A DNA stretch of 64,000 bases from Bordetella trematum (GCF_900078335.1 NZ_FKBR01000019.1:101645-165644); one strand, 5' to 3'. Shown: positions 41,035 to 51,518, numbered from the stretch's first letter. The notes: generated by a model from the sequence alone, not told the origin. A program made the numbers and translations.

Positions 41035-43110
41035 TCAGCGAATTCGCATGCCGGGCTGCGCGCCGGGCCAGGGCTCCAGCACGTAGATGCCGGCATCGGT
41101 CTTCTCGTCGGCGTGGCTGGCGGCCAGCACCATTCCTTCGGAGATGCCGAACTTCATCTTGCGCGGCGCCAGGTTGGCCACCAGCACCGTCAGCTTGCCG
41201 ATCAGATCGGCCGGCTGGTAGGCCGACTTGATGCCGGAGAAGACGTTGCGGTGACGGCCTTCGCCCACGTCCAGCGTCAGGCGCAGCAGCTTGGTCGAGC
41301 CTTCGACCGCTTCGCAATTGACGATCTTGGCGATGCGCAGGTCGACCTTGGCGAAGTCGTCGATGGTGATGGTCTCGGCCAGCGCCTCGCCACCCGGGGC
41401 GGGGGCAGGTTCGGCTTCGGGGGCCGGCGCCTCGAAGAGCGCGTCGAGCTGTTTGGGGTCGACGCGCTGCATCAGGTGCTTGAAGGGGGCCACGCGGGTC
41501 GGCAGTTCGGCCGCATCGCTCCACAGGAAGTCGCGTTGCAGGCCGAAAAGTTCATGGGCCACGCGGGTTGCCAGGGCCGGCAGCACCGGCGCCAGCATGA
41601 CGGTCAGCGCCTTGAAGCCGGCCAGCGCGCGCGAGCAGATGTCCTGCAGCTGGGCGCGGCGCGCCTCGTCGGCTTCGGCGAAACCCTTGGCCAGAACCCA
41701 GGGCTGGGCCGCATCGAAAGCCTGGTTGATGCTGTCGGCATACCCCATGATCTCGCGGATGGCGCGGTTGTATTCGCGCGTCTCCAGGGCCTGGCGCACC
41801 GATTCGGCCTGCTGCGTGAACGCCTGTTCCAGCGCGCGGGTGTCGCCCAGGTAGCCGAGCTGGCCGTCGAAGTGGCGGGTGATGAAGTTGGCTGCGCGGC
41901 TGGCGATGTTGACGTACTTGCCGATCAGATCGCTGTTGATGCGGGCGATGAAGTCTTCGGGGTTGAAGTCCATGTCCTCGACCCGGGCGTTCAGCTTGGC
42001 CGCCATGTAATAGCGCATCCATTCCGCATCCAGGCCGACTTCCAGGTAGCGCAGCGGCGAAATGCCGGTGCCGCGGCTTTTGGACATCTTTTCGCCGCTG
42101 ACGGTGATGAAGCCGTGGACATTGATCGCATCCGGCGTCTTGCGGCCGGCGAATTTCAGCATGGCCGGCCAGAACAGGGCGTGGAAGTAAATGATGTCCT
42201 TGCCGATGAAGTGAACCTGTTCGGTCGGGCCGGCCGGATCCAGCAGGGCGTCGAAGTCCATGCCGGTCTTGGCGCAGTAGGACTTGAGCGAGGCCAGGTA
42301 GCCGACCGGCGCATCCAGCCACACATAGAAGTACTTGCCCGGGGCATCCGGGATCTCAATGCCGAAGTAGGGGGCATCGCGCGAAATATCCCAGTCGCCC
42401 AACTTGGCCTGGCCGTCTTCGCCGCCCAGCCATTCACGCGTCTTGGCCTGCACTTCGGGCTGCAGGTGCTTGACGCCCTGGCGGTTGCTGCCGGTGGTCC
42501 ACTGCTGCAGGAATTCGACGCAGCGCGGGTCGGAGAGTTTGAAGAAGAAGTGGTCCGAGCTTTTGAGCACCGGTGTGGCGCCGCTCAGGGCCGAGTAGGG
42601 TTGGATCAGTTCTGTGGGGGCATAGACGGCGCTGCAGACCTCGCAGGAGTCGCCGTACTGGTCCTTGGCGTGACAGCGCGGGCATTCGCCCTTGATATAG
42701 CGGTCGGCCAGGAACATGCCCTTGACCGGATCGTAGAACTGTTCGATCGAGCGGGTTTCGATCAGGCCGGCCGCCTTGAGCGCATGGTAGATCTCATGAG
42801 ACAGGGCGATGTTTTCGGCCGAATCGGTGGTGTGCCAGTGGTCGAAACGGACGTGAAAGCCGTTCAGATAGTGCGGACGCTCGGCGGCGTAGCGCGCCAC
42901 CAGTTCCTGGGGCGTGATGCCTTCCTTTTCGGCCTTGAGCATGATGGGCGCGCCGTGGACGTCGTCTGCGCCGACGAAATGCACCGTGTGGCCCGCCATT
43001 CGCATCGCCCGCACCCAGATATCGGCCTGGATGTACTCCATGATGTGGCCGATGTGAAAGGAGCCGTTGGCGTAGGGAAGCGCAGTGGTGACAAATAGCG
43101 TGCGTGACAT
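41035..43110 (-). CDS. metG: methionyl-tRNA synthetase
   Basis: A 691-residue class I synthetase. HIGH motif FHIGHIME lies at residues 18-25 and the KMSKS loop GEKMSKSRG near residue 340. The zinc knuckle has four cysteines (CPRC and CEVC), which places it in the four-Cys MetRS group. After the anticodon domain a linker rich in Glu/Pro/Ala (about 565-580) leads to a C-terminal EMAP-II/tRNA-binding domain ([20 protein letters not shown]), which dimerises the enzyme. Full length; essential gene. Confidence 0.98.
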   Translation of the reverse strand: MSRTLFVTTALPYANGSFHIGHIMEYIQADIWVRAMRMAGHTVHFVGADDVHGAPIMLKAEKEGITPQELVARYAAERPHYLNGFHVRFDHWHTTDSAENIALSHEIYHALKAAGLIETRSIEQFYDPVKGMFLADRYIKGECPRCHAKDQYGDSCEVCSAVYAPTELIQPYSALSGATPVLKSSDHFFFKLSDPRCVEFLQQWTTGSNRQGVKHLQPEVQAKTREWLGGEDGQAKLGDWDISRDAPYFGIEIPDAPGKYFYVWLDAPVGYLASLKSYCAKTGMDFDALLDPAGPTEQVHFIGKDIIYFHALFWPAMLKFAGRKTPDAINVHGFITVSGEKMSKSRGTGISPLRYLEVGLDAEWMRYYMAAKLNARVEDMDFNPEDFIARINSDLIGKYVNIASRAANFITRHFDGQLGYLGDTRALEQAFTQQAESVRQALETREYNRAIREIMGYADSINQAFDAAQPWVLAKGFAEADEARRAQLQDICSRALAGFKALTVMLAPVLPALATRVAHELFGLQRDFLWSDAAELPTRVAPFKHLMQRVDPKQLDALFEAPAPEAEPAPAPGGEALAETITIDDFAKVDLRIAKIVNCEAVEGSTKLLRLTLDVGEGRHRNVFSGIKSAYQPADLIGKLTVLVANLAPRKMKFGISEGMVLAASHADEKTDAGIYVLEPWPGAQPGMRIR

Positions 43111-43188
43111 GACGGATTTGACGGGTGAAAAGGAGGACAGGCGGCGCCTGCCGGGTGGGGGCGGGGCATTTCAGGGCCCTGCCAGCAC

Positions 43189-43222
43189 TGATCGGGCCGG
43201 CGCACAGGCGCCGGCCCGATCA
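43189..43222. terminator. perfect hairpin downstream of membrane protein gene
   Basis: Arms TGATCGGGCCGGCGC (43189-43203) and complement (43208-43222) with loop ACAG. It lies between the small membrane protein gene and metG, both on the minus strand, without a clear T-run. It probably ends or stabilises the upstream transcript. Confidence 0.55.
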
Positions 43223-43269
43223 GGGTAACAGCATGCAGCCCGGCGCGGCGGCGTCGGGCAGGAGGGAGA

Positions 43270-43551
43270 TCAGCGGATCTCGCGGGCTTCGACGTCGATC
43301 ACGTCGCCGCGGCCGGCCTGCGGGAAGCTGGCGGCCGGGTCGGCGGCGCGAAACGGGCCCGGACGGGCGGCCTGGCGCTGGCTCCAGTAGGCGCGCACGC
43401 CGAAGGGCTTGCCGCGCACCTTGGCAACCACGTACAGGATGCCAAGTGCGATCGCGGTCGAGGCCATGAAGATCAGCGCCATGAACATGCCGATCAAGCC
43501 CAGCAGAATGATGGGAATGGCGCGAAGAAAGCGAATGAGAGCGTCGGTCAT
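43270..43551 (-). CDS. small membrane protein
   Basis: A 93-residue protein from ATG 43551 (MTDALIRFLRAIP). A long hydrophobic stretch, residues about 10-46 (IILLGLIGMFMALIFMAST then AIALGILYVVAKV), could make two membrane helices. A basic and proline-rich cytoplasmic tail follows, ending GDVIDVEAREIR. No known family. It is divergent from apbC, with a 103-bp shared promoter region, and upstream of metG on the same strand. Confidence 0.72.
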   Translation of the reverse strand: MTDALIRFLRAIPIILLGLIGMFMALIFMASTAIALGILYVVAKVRGKPFGVRAYWSQRQAARPGPFRAADPAASFPQAGRGDVIDVEAREIR

Positions 43552-43654
43552 GGAGATAGGATGCAAAACAGGGCAAAAAGGTTCCGCCGGTTCCGCTATC
43601 CTTGGGGGTAACGGCGGGCGAAGCACTCGGGACGCCTCTGAATATCATAGTGAC

Positions 43655-44740
43655 ATGAGTATAACGATAGACCAGATTCGCAGTGTTTTGCGTGGGGTGA
43701 ATGATCCTGAAACCGGATTGGCGCTGGGCGCCTCGGTAAAAGATCGTGACATTCGTATCGAAAATGGCAAGGTGCATGTGCTGATCGAGCAGGGGTATCC
43801 CGGGCGCGAGGCGCAGCAGCGGCTGGCCGGCCTGGCGCGCGATGCCCTCGCGGCCGCCGGCGTGGCCGAGGCCGAGATTGCCGTCGGGGTGCGGGTCCAG
43901 GCCCACGCTGTGCAGCGCGGCCTCAAGCCGCTGCCCAATGTGCGCAACATCATCGCCGTGGGGTCGGGCAAGGGCGGGGTGGGCAAGAGCACCACTTCGG
44001 TCAACCTGGCCCTGGCGCTGGCCGCCGAAGGCGCCAGCGTGGGCGTGCTGGACGCCGACATCTACGGCCCCAGCATTCCGGCCATGCTGGGCATCGACGG
44101 TCGCCCGGAAAGCCTGGACAACAAAACCATGGAGCCCCTGGTAGGCCATGGGGTGCAGGCAAACTCCATCGGCTTCCTGATCGACCCCGAGTCGCCGGCC
44201 ATCTGGCGCGGCCCCATGGTGACCCAGGCCCTGGAACAACTGTTGCGTCAGACCAACTGGCGCGACCTGGATTACCTCATCATCGACATGCCTCCGGGCA
44301 CCGGCGATGTGGCGCTCACGCTGTCGCAGAAGGTCCCGGTGGTGGGGGCGGTGATCGTGACCACGCCCCAGGACATTGCGCTGCTGGATGCGCGCAAGGG
44401 CCTGCGCATGTTCCAGAAGGTCGAGGTGCCCATTCTGGGCGTGGTCGAGAACATGGCCATCCATGTGTGCACGAATTGCGGCCATGCCGAGCACATCTTC
44501 GGCGAAGGCGGGGGCAAGCGCATGGCTGAACAGTACGAGGCGCCCTGGCTGGGCAGCCTGCCCCTGACGCTGGCCATCCGCGAGCAGACCGATGCCGGCG
44601 CGCCGACGGTGGTCAGCGACCCGGGCAGCGAGGCCGCGGGGCTGTACCGCGCCATCGCGCGCAAGCTGGCGGCGCAGGTCGCCACCCTGCCGCGCGACAT
44701 GGCCGGGCGCATGCCTTCCGTCGTGGTCCAGTCTTCCTGA
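43655..44740 (+). CDS. apbC: Mrp/ApbC iron-sulfur carrier ATPase
   Basis: A 361-residue MRP/NBP35-type P-loop ATPase that carries and delivers Fe-S clusters. The N-terminal MIP18/DUF59 domain (residues 1-85, VLRGVNDPETGLALGASVKD) precedes the deviant Walker A GSGKGGVGKSTTSVNLA, LDADIYGPSIP and DMPPGTGDVALTLSQ. The cluster-binding CxxC is in VCTNCGHAEHIFGEGG. Start ATG 43655 gives the family N-terminus; the frame is open further back. tamA begins five bases after its stop, so a shared transcript is likely. Confidence 0.96.
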   Translation: MSITIDQIRSVLRGVNDPETGLALGASVKDRDIRIENGKVHVLIEQGYPGREAQQRLAGLARDALAAAGVAEAEIAVGVRVQAHAVQRGLKPLPNVRNIIAVGSGKGGVGKSTTSVNLALALAAEGASVGVLDADIYGPSIPAMLGIDGRPESLDNKTMEPLVGHGVQANSIGFLIDPESPAIWRGPMVTQALEQLLRQTNWRDLDYLIIDMPPGTGDVALTLSQKVPVVGAVIVTTPQDIALLDARKGLRMFQKVEVPILGVVENMAIHVCTNCGHAEHIFGEGGGKRMAEQYEAPWLGSLPLTLAIREQTDAGAPTVVSDPGSEAAGLYRAIARKLAAQVATLPRDMAGRMPSVVVQSS

Positions 44741-44744
44741 GTCT

Positions 44745-46670
44745 ATGCGCAGCCTACGTGCGGGTCGGGTCGCGGCCATCACCTTGCTCATGCTGGGGGC
44801 GGCCACGGCCGCGCGTGCCGAACGCCCTGAAATCATCATTGATCCGGGCGGCGTCAATCCGCAGTCGCTGACCGCCATCACCGATGCGGTCGATGCGATC
44901 GCCCGCCTGGCCGATGACCAGGACGGCGGCGAAACGACCCGCCTGCGCCGACGCGCCCGCGACGCCACTGTGGCGGCGCTGGCCACGCAAGGTTATTTCT
45001 CGCCGGTGGTCACGCTGGCGCCCGGCACCGACGTGGGCGGCGATACCTGGGACATCTCCATCGACCCGGGTCCGCGCGCCATGGTGCGCTCGGTCACCCT
45101 GAAATTTGCTGGCCGGGTGCTGCGCCCCGAATACGCCGCGCGCCTGACCCAGTGGCGCGAAGACTGGGGCCTGAAGGCTGGACGCCCCTTCGTCAACAGC
45201 GAATGGAGCTCGGCCAAGTCCAACCTGCTCAATGACGTTTCGGCGCGCGACTTCATGCTCGCCACCATGACGCATTCGCAGGCCGAGGTCGATGCCGAAA
45301 ACGCGCAGGTGGATCTGCTGGTGGAGATCGACAGCGGGCCGCTGGTGCGCCTGGGCCAATTGCAGACCCAGGGCCTGCAACGCGTGCCCGAAAGCCTCAT
45401 CACGCGTTACGTGCGCTACAGCGAAGGCGCGCCCTATGACCAGGACAAGCTCGACAACTGGCAGCAGGAGCTGCAGTCGACCGCTTTTTTCCGTGGCGCT
45501 TTCGTTTCGTTGCGACGCTCCGGCGCCCAGGACAACACGCCGCAGAAACCGCAGACCCCGGCCCCGGTGGCCGGGGGCGAGGCGCGCGCGCCCGGCGCCA
45601 GCGGGCTGGCCTCCGTGCAACCGTCGGGCGATGCGCGGGTCTCGGGAGGAATGCCGGCCGCGCCCTCGGTGCTCGATTCCGATGGCGAGGTGACGCTGCC
45701 GGTCGATGTGCGCGTGGTCGAGGCGCCGCCCAAGCGGGCGGCCGTCTCCATCGGCGTGGACGACACCGCCGGGGCTCGTTTCGAAGCCCTTTACCGCCAG
45801 AATGTGGTGTTCGGCCAGCCGGTCATCATGGAGACCGGCTTCGGGGCCGACCGCTTGCGTCAGCGCGCCTTCCTGGACATCAACCTGCCGCCCGATGCGC
45901 AAGGCCGGCGCGACGCCATCGGCCTGCTGGCGCAGCATACCGATATCGAGGGTCTGGACGTCACCCGCTACGCGCTGGGTTTCACGCGCTCCCAGGAGCG
46001 CCAGGGCGCCGGCGACAGCCGCGTGGTCTATGAAACCCGCTGGGGCCTCTTGGCGGCCCACGACCGCGTCAAGATCGATCGCGGCGACACCTACGACCTG
46101 CCCACGGCCACCCTCACGGGCGACTGGCTGCGGCGCGACGTGGACAACAAATATGATCCGCGCGAGGGCAACCTGATTGCCCTGGGCGGCGGCCTGGGCG
46201 TCACGCTCGACAAAGGCGATCCCTATCTGCGCATGCGGCTGCGGGGCCAGAAGTGGTGGCCCATTGGCAAGCTGGACGTGCTGACGGTGCGCGCCGAGGT
46301 GGGCAAGGTGTGGTCCAACAGCCGCACGCGGGTCCCCGATGACTTCGGCTTTCGCACCGGCGGGGCGCGCTCGATCCGCGGCTATCGCTACCAGAGCATC
46401 GGCCTGAAGCAGGATGGCGCCACCGTGGGCGCGCCCACGTTGGCGGTCGGCAGCATCGAATACGACCATTATTTCGACGAGCGCTGGGGGATCGGCTTTT
46501 TCGTCGATGCCGGCGACGCAGCCGAGTCTTTCAATTCCATGGACATCGCCCTGGGTTACGGCCTGGGCGCGCGCGTGCGCACGCCCGCCGGCCCGCTGTT
46601 CCTGGACCTGGCCTATGGTCAGCGTGAGCGCGACTTGCGTCTACATTTCTCGCTGGGGATCGCGTTTTGA
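44745..46670 (+). CDS. tamA: autotransporter assembly factor TamA
   Basis: A 641-residue outer-membrane BamA-family protein. The signal peptide ends near ATAARAERP, POTRA domains occupy about 27-330 and a 16-strand barrel about 345-641. RGYRYQSIG is the conserved lid-lock loop (normally RGY/F), and LHFSLGIAF is the final strand ending in Phe. An unusual Pro/Ala/Gly-rich insertion of about 50 residues (about 262-312, starting DNTPQKPQTPAPVAGG) breaks the last POTRA domain before DVRVVEAPPKRA. It partners with TamB in inserting outer-membrane proteins; tamB starts in its stop codon. Confidence 0.95.
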   Translation: MRSLRAGRVAAITLLMLGAATAARAERPEIIIDPGGVNPQSLTAITDAVDAIARLADDQDGGETTRLRRRARDATVAALATQGYFSPVVTLAPGTDVGGDTWDISIDPGPRAMVRSVTLKFAGRVLRPEYAARLTQWREDWGLKAGRPFVNSEWSSAKSNLLNDVSARDFMLATMTHSQAEVDAENAQVDLLVEIDSGPLVRLGQLQTQGLQRVPESLITRYVRYSEGAPYDQDKLDNWQQELQSTAFFRGAFVSLRRSGAQDNTPQKPQTPAPVAGGEARAPGASGLASVQPSGDARVSGGMPAAPSVLDSDGEVTLPVDVRVVEAPPKRAAVSIGVDDTAGARFEALYRQNVVFGQPVIMETGFGADRLRQRAFLDINLPPDAQGRRDAIGLLAQHTDIEGLDVTRYALGFTRSQERQGAGDSRVVYETRWGLLAAHDRVKIDRGDTYDLPTATLTGDWLRRDVDNKYDPREGNLIALGGGLGVTLDKGDPYLRMRLRGQKWWPIGKLDVLTVRAEVGKVWSNSRTRVPDDFGFRTGGARSIRGYRYQSIGLKQDGATVGAPTLAVGSIEYDHYFDERWGIGFFVDAGDAAESFNSMDIALGYGLGARVRTPAGPLFLDLAYGQRERDLRLHFSLGIAF

Positions 46671-49600
46671 AGAGGTTGCGCGCGCTGTTGCGCCATATTC
46701 TGGTGTGGTGGTTGCCCGGGCTGGCGATGCTTGCCGTGCTGGCGGCCTCGTTTGTCTTCTGGCTGGTCGCCTCGCAGAGCGGCACTCGTCTGCTGGTCGG
46801 CTCGGCCGTCCAATGGATGGGCGGTCAGGCCGAGGGCATCGAAGGCGCGGTGCTGACCGGCCTGAAAGTGCAGCGGCTCGATCTGACCGTGGCCGACACG
46901 CGCGTGCAGGCCGATGACCTCTGGCTGGACGTGCAATGGCGGGTGCTGGGCAAACGGCGTGTCCACGTGCGCGCCCTGACTGCCAGCCGTCTCGAAGTGG
47001 ATCTGCCGCCGGGCGGCGACAGCGAGCCCGCGGCCCAGGACGAAGGCGGTTTGCCGCAGTCGCTGTCCTTGCCTGTTTCCGTCGATCTGGATCGTCTGGC
47101 CGTCGGCGAGTTCATCCTGACCCAGGGCGGGCAGGCGCTGCCGGTGGCGTTCAGCGATATCGCGCTGGGCCTGCATGTGCAGCGCGAGGGCCCTGCGCGC
47201 CTGGCGCTGGAAAGCCTGCGCGTGGACCACGATCAGGCGCGCCTGCGGCTCAACGGCCTGGTGGACCTGGAAACGCTGGCCGCGCCCTGGCCGATGAAAG
47301 TCCGCCTGGATGCCAAGGCCGCAGCATTGAGCGCCGATTCCCTGCTGTGCGCCGAACAACAACGGCTGCAGGCCGGACGTCAGCGCGACGCAGGCGCGGC
47401 GCGCGCCGGCGAGGTCGGCGCCTATCTGGTGACGCGTCCCGAGGCCCAGGCGCAGGCGGCCGATGCCCTGGGTGGGCAGGCGCCCGCCGACAATGTGGCG
47501 CAACAGACGCGCGCGCGCTGGCAGGAGTCCCTGCAGCAGCTCTGCCCGGTGTCGCTCACGCTCAACGCCGAGGGCTCGCTGGATGAGCTCAAGGTCGCAC
47601 TGGACGCCTCGGGGGCCGGGCTGGCGCTCACCGCCCGGGCGGGCCTGCTGCCGCTGGCGGCCTTTCCGCTGCGCGATGCCCAACTGGATCTCAAGCGCGA
47701 CGACGGCACCGGCCTTAAGGCCTCGGTCGACTGGACGCCGGCAACCCAGGCGGGTCAGGCGGATCATGTGAAAGCCGACCTGCAGGCCGATCGCCTGGAT
47801 GTGCGCAGCCTGGTGGGCGGCGGCCTGCCGCAAGCGGTGCTCAGCGCCAAGGTGTCGGTCGATGCGCAGGTGGCCGGGCTGAGCCAGCTGCAGTCGCTCG
47901 ATGCCCGCCTCGACTTCCTGCCCGACACGCGCTGGAACGGGCAGCCGCTGGCGGGGTCTCTCCAGGCGCAGCTGCGAGAACAGGCGGGCGCGGCGGCCCT
48001 GGCCCCGGGGCTGCCCGCAGGCTGGCGCATTCCACAACTCGATCTGGATCTCACGCTGGGCAAGAACCGCGTCAAGCTGCAGGGCAAGGCCGAAGAGCGC
48101 ATGCGGCTCGCGCTGGATGCGCAGGCGCCCGAGCTGGCCGCCTTCTGGCCGGAACTGCCCGGCGGCGCCTCCCTCAAGCTGGATGTCGATGGCAGCGTGG
48201 CCAATCACAAAGGCGCGGTGCAGGCGCGCTACACGCCGCCCAAACCGCAGCCCAAGGTGCTCGGAAAGGCGCCCGCCGAGGTCCGGCTGGCCTTCGACGG
48301 CGGCTGGGGCGAGCAGAACGGGCTGGACGGCTGGCGCGGCCGGCTGGCCGGCCTGACGGCCGAAAGCGCCGGTTTCACGGTGGCCATTCCCGGCCCGCTG
48401 GCGCTGGCGCTGGCGCCGGCGGCCGTCGCACCCGCCTGGCAGTGGCAGGTCGGGGCCGCCGAAATCCAGGCCATCTTCCCCGACAAGCAGCGCCTGGTGC
48501 TGCAACACCAGGCATCGCGCGGCGGACAGGGCCGCTGGGAAACGGCAGGCCGGGCCGACAACTTCGAGATCCGCGCGAGCATGCTGCGCCAGATCATGGC
48601 GGGGCTCGACCCGGCCGGCGCCGAGCGGGCCGCGCGCGACTCGCGTCGCGTCAATGCCTTTACCGCCGAAGGCCAGCGCCGCATCGCACTGGATCTGGCC
48701 TGGGACCTGAAGTTCGCCAGCGCGCTGTCCGGCCGCCTGCGGCTGGCGCGTCGCGACGGTGATCTGCGCATCCCCGGCGACCCGCCCATCCCGCTGGGCC
48801 TGAAGCGCCTGCAACTGGAGGTGGTGGCCAAGGCCCTCGAAGGCGCGCGCAGCCGCGTCAACGCCACGCTCGACCTCGAAACCGAGAAAATGGGGCGCGT
48901 CAGCGCCACGGCCACGACCCAGATCAACGGGCTGGGCCTGGATCCGCGCCAACCGGTGCGCGCCGACCTGAACGCCGACATCGCCGATCTGGCGTGGCTG
49001 AGCCTGTTCGTGGGCGACACGCTGGAGCTGGGCGGCTCGCTCAAAGCCCAGGCTCAGGTGCAGGGCAGCCTGGCCGGCGCCTGGACGGCCACCGGCAACA
49101 TCGAGGGCGACAAGCTGCGCGTGGTGCGCATCGACGATGGCCTGCGCCTGATCGATGGCACGCTGCGCGCGCGTCTGGCCGGCGACAAGCTGATCCTGGA
49201 TTCGCTGCGTTTCCCGGCGGTGCTGCGCGTCATGCCCGACGAGTGGCGCACACGCGAATGGATCACCACCAACCCCGGGGCCAAGGGCGGCTACGCCGAG
49301 CTCAAAGGGGAGTGGGGCCTGATGGACATGGCCGGCCGGCTGGGCCTGAAACTGTATCGCTTCCCGGCCATCCAGCGTTCGGACCGCTACGCCATGGTCA
49401 GCGGGCAGATCGATGTCGACATCGCCCTGCCGCGTATTGCCGTCAATGGCGACATCATGGTCGATGCCGGCTGGGTCAGCCTGGAGATCCTGCAGGGCGT
49501 CCCCTCGCTGGACGACGACGTCCAGGTGGTGCGCCCGGGCCAGGAGAAGGCCGGCCCGCCCATGCAGGTCGAGCTCAACATCAAGGTCGATATGGGGCCG

Positions 49601-50320
49601 CGCTTCTACATCACCGGCATGGGGCTGGACGCCGGGCTGGTGGGCAGCCTGCAGATTCTCACCCAGGGTGGACGCCTGACCGGCATGGGGGCCCTGAGCA
49701 CGCGCGGCGGCGGCATCGAGGCCTATGGGCAGAAGCTGCGCCTGCGGCGCGGCACGCTGACGTTCCAGGGGCGGCTGGACAATCCGCTGCTCGATATCGA
49801 GGCCCTGCGCACCGGTGAGGCCGTCGAGGCCGGCGTGCGTGTCTCGGGCACGGCGCAGCGCCCGCGCATCGATCTGATCTCCTATCCGGACGTCAGCGAC
49901 GTCGAGAAGCTGTCGTGGCTGGTGCTGGGGCGGGGGCCGGATGCCGGCGGCGGCGATACCGCGCTGCTGCTGTCCATCGGCACGGCCCTGCTGGGTGGCG
50001 GGCAGCCGCTCTACAAGCAGTTCGGCCTGGACGATGTCAGCATCCGCAGCGGCGCCATCGGCAGTTCGGGCAGCCTGCTGCCGGACCGCACCGTCGCCAG
50101 CTCGGTCAACCGTGACGCCGACTCCGATCTCGCCACGCAATTCCTGGTGGCCAGCAAGCGTTTTGCCAACGGCATCACGCTCAGTGTCGAGCAGGCCATG
50201 GCCGGCAGCGAGACCGTGGGGCGGGCCAGTTACCGTCTCGCCCAGGGGCTGTCGCTGGACATCAAGGGCGGCTCGGTCAACGGTATTGAACTGGTTTACC
50301 GCTGGTTGGTCGACGACTAG
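46667..50320 (+). CDS. tamB: translocation/assembly module TamB
   Basis: A 1217-residue AsmA/TamB-family protein. One N-terminal membrane helix (LPGLAMLAVLAASFVFWLVA) anchors it in the inner membrane. The long periplasmic region is made of beta-strand repeats, and the C-terminal DUF490/TamB domain (about 880-1217) contains GGGIEAYGQKLRLRRGTLTF and NPLLDIEALRTG, ending GIELVYRWLVDD. It forms a periplasm-spanning groove for lipid or protein transfer. The start is TTG at 46667, overlapping the tamA TGA, which couples the two. Length is typical. Confidence 0.95.
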   Translation: MKRLRALLRHILVWWLPGLAMLAVLAASFVFWLVASQSGTRLLVGSAVQWMGGQAEGIEGAVLTGLKVQRLDLTVADTRVQADDLWLDVQWRVLGKRRVHVRALTASRLEVDLPPGGDSEPAAQDEGGLPQSLSLPVSVDLDRLAVGEFILTQGGQALPVAFSDIALGLHVQREGPARLALESLRVDHDQARLRLNGLVDLETLAAPWPMKVRLDAKAAALSADSLLCAEQQRLQAGRQRDAGAARAGEVGAYLVTRPEAQAQAADALGGQAPADNVAQQTRARWQESLQQLCPVSLTLNAEGSLDELKVALDASGAGLALTARAGLLPLAAFPLRDAQLDLKRDDGTGLKASVDWTPATQAGQADHVKADLQADRLDVRSLVGGGLPQAVLSAKVSVDAQVAGLSQLQSLDARLDFLPDTRWNGQPLAGSLQAQLREQAGAAALAPGLPAGWRIPQLDLDLTLGKNRVKLQGKAEERMRLALDAQAPELAAFWPELPGGASLKLDVDGSVANHKGAVQARYTPPKPQPKVLGKAPAEVRLAFDGGWGEQNGLDGWRGRLAGLTAESAGFTVAIPGPLALALAPAAVAPAWQWQVGAAEIQAIFPDKQRLVLQHQASRGGQGRWETAGRADNFEIRASMLRQIMAGLDPAGAERAARDSRRVNAFTAEGQRRIALDLAWDLKFASALSGRLRLARRDGDLRIPGDPPIPLGLKRLQLEVVAKALEGARSRVNATLDLETEKMGRVSATATTQINGLGLDPRQPVRADLNADIADLAWLSLFVGDTLELGGSLKAQAQVQGSLAGAWTATGNIEGDKLRVVRIDDGLRLIDGTLRARLAGDKLILDSLRFPAVLRVMPDEWRTREWITTNPGAKGGYAELKGEWGLMDMAGRLGLKLYRFPAIQRSDRYAMVSGQIDVDIALPRIAVNGDIMVDAGWVSLEILQGVPSLDDDVQVVRPGQEKAGPPMQVELNIKVDMGPRFYITGMGLDAGLVGSLQILTQGGRLTGMGALSTRGGGIEAYGQKLRLRRGTLTFQGRLDNPLLDIEALRTGEAVEAGVRVSGTAQRPRIDLISYPDVSDVEKLSWLVLGRGPDAGGGDTALLLSIGTALLGGGQPLYKQFGLDDVSIRSGAIGSSGSLLPDRTVASSVNRDADSDLATQFLVASKRFANGITLSVEQAMAGSETVGRASYRLAQGLSLDIKGGSVNGIELVYRWLVDD

Positions 50321-50356
50321 GGATAAAATGCCGGCAATTGCATAGGAATTCCGTTC

Positions 50357-50920
50357 ATGAGCATCAAAAGCGACCGCTGGATCCGCCGCGCGGCTGAAGG
50401 CGGCATGATCGAACCGTTCGAAGCCGGCCAGGTGCGCTCCGTCAATGGCGAGCGCATCGTGAGCTATGGCACCAGCAGCTACGGCTACGACGTGCGCTGC
50501 GCCGACGAGTTCAAGATCTTCACCAACATCAACTCCACCATCGTCGACCCCAAGCGCTTCGACGAGAAGTCCTTCGTGGACTTCAAGGGCGACGTCTGCA
50601 TCATCCCGCCCAACTCGTTTGCGCTGGCGCGCACCGTCGAGTACTTCCGCATCCCGCGCAGCGTCCTCACGATCTGCCTGGGCAAGAGCACCTACGCGCG
50701 CTGCGGCATCATCGTCAACGTCACGCCCCTGGAGCCCGAATGGGAAGGCCATGTGACGCTGGAGTTCTCCAACACCACGCCGCTGCCGGCCAAGATCTAC
50801 GCCGGCGAGGGTTGCGCCCAGATGCTGTTCCTGGAAAGCGACGAGGTATGCGAAACCTCGTATCGCGATCGGGGCGGCAAGTACCAGGGCCAGCGTGGCG
50901 TCACCCTGCCGCGCACCTGA
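50357..50920 (+). CDS. dcd: dCTP deaminase
   Basis: A 187-residue homotrimeric dCTP deaminase that makes dUTP for thymidylate synthesis. SSYGYDVRC, the catalytic Glu region in [17 protein letters not shown] and the nucleotide-binding [13 protein letters not shown] are conserved, and [14 protein letters not shown] is the phosphate-binding block. Complete, and of the normal length. It starts 36 bp after tamB and could be co-transcribed. A perfect hairpin follows. Confidence 0.97.
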   Translation: MSIKSDRWIRRAAEGGMIEPFEAGQVRSVNGERIVSYGTSSYGYDVRCADEFKIFTNINSTIVDPKRFDEKSFVDFKGDVCIIPPNSFALARTVEYFRIPRSVLTICLGKSTYARCGIIVNVTPLEPEWEGHVTLEFSNTTPLPAKIYAGEGCAQMLFLESDEVCETSYRDRGGKYQGQRGVTLPRT

Positions 50921-50924
50921 GGCG

Positions 50925-50951
50925 GATCAGGCGCCGCGCAGGCGCCTGATC
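50925..50951. terminator. bidirectional hairpin dcd/acetyltransferase
   Basis: Arms GATCAGGCGCC (50925-50935) and GGCGCCTGATC (50941-50951) with a five-base loop, between convergent dcd and the acetyltransferase gene. The hairpin includes the last codons and stop of the acetyltransferase. Confidence 0.65.
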
Positions 50952-51439
50952 ATCAGGATCTCGTCGAGGTCGCGGCCGTGCACCCGCAGGGCTGCCGGTT
51001 CGCAGCCATAGGCCTCGAAGCCCAGGCTCCGATAGAGGCGCAGCGCCGCCGTATTGCCCTGGGTCACGCTCAAGTGCAGCTGCTGCAGCCCCGGCATGGC
51101 CTCGGCCCGCGCAATGGCCGCCTGCAGCAGGGCGCGACCCAGCCCGCTGCCGCGCAGCGCGGGCGCCACATACATCCCCCAGATCAGGGCCTTGTGAGCC
51201 TGCTTGAGCGCGGCCTGGCGCAACAGGCCGATGCAGCTGTCCAGGGGCGCGCCATGGCCGAAGACCGCCTGGCCCGGGCCGGGCGTCAGGCGTTGCGCCA
51301 GCTGAGCCAGCGGCAAGGCGCTCTCTTCTTCGGGGCTGGCCCCGAACGCGTGTGGCGCCGCCAGCAGCGCTTGCAGACGCAAGGCGCGGAAGGCCGGCGC
51401 ATCGTCGGCGTTCAGCAGGCGTACGGAATGGGGCGGCAT
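50927..51439 (-). CDS. GNAT-family N-acetyltransferase
   Basis: A 170-residue acetyltransferase. The acetyl-CoA-binding motif A is MYVAPALRGSGLGRALLQAA (Q/R-x-x-G-x-G/A), and GNTAALRLYRSLGFEAYGCE is the C-terminal motif. The start ATG at 51439 gives HSVRLLNADDAPAFRALRL, the usual first strand and helix. Substrate unknown; the closest wording is to general ribosomal-protein or small-amine acetyltransferases. Convergent with dcd and divergent from the next gene. Confidence 0.9.
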   Translation of the reverse strand: MPPHSVRLLNADDAPAFRALRLQALLAAPHAFGASPEEESALPLAQLAQRLTPGPGQAVFGHGAPLDSCIGLLRQAALKQAHKALIWGMYVAPALRGSGLGRALLQAAIARAEAMPGLQQLHLSVTQGNTAALRLYRSLGFEAYGCEPAALRVHGRDLDEILMIRRLRGA

Positions 51440-51518
51440 GGTTCTGACGGATGTCGGGGCGACGTTTTTCTGTGACTTCCTATAATGGACATCGTACCCG
51501 AACGCCTGGGAGTCGCCG

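Noticed and set aside
46619..50752. Very long open frame of 1377 codons on the minus strand opposite tamB and dcd
   Set aside because: It mirrors third-position GC bias of tamB; its translation is low-complexity, rich in Gln, Arg, His and Gly, with no domain, while the plus strand encodes clear TamB and dCTP deaminase.
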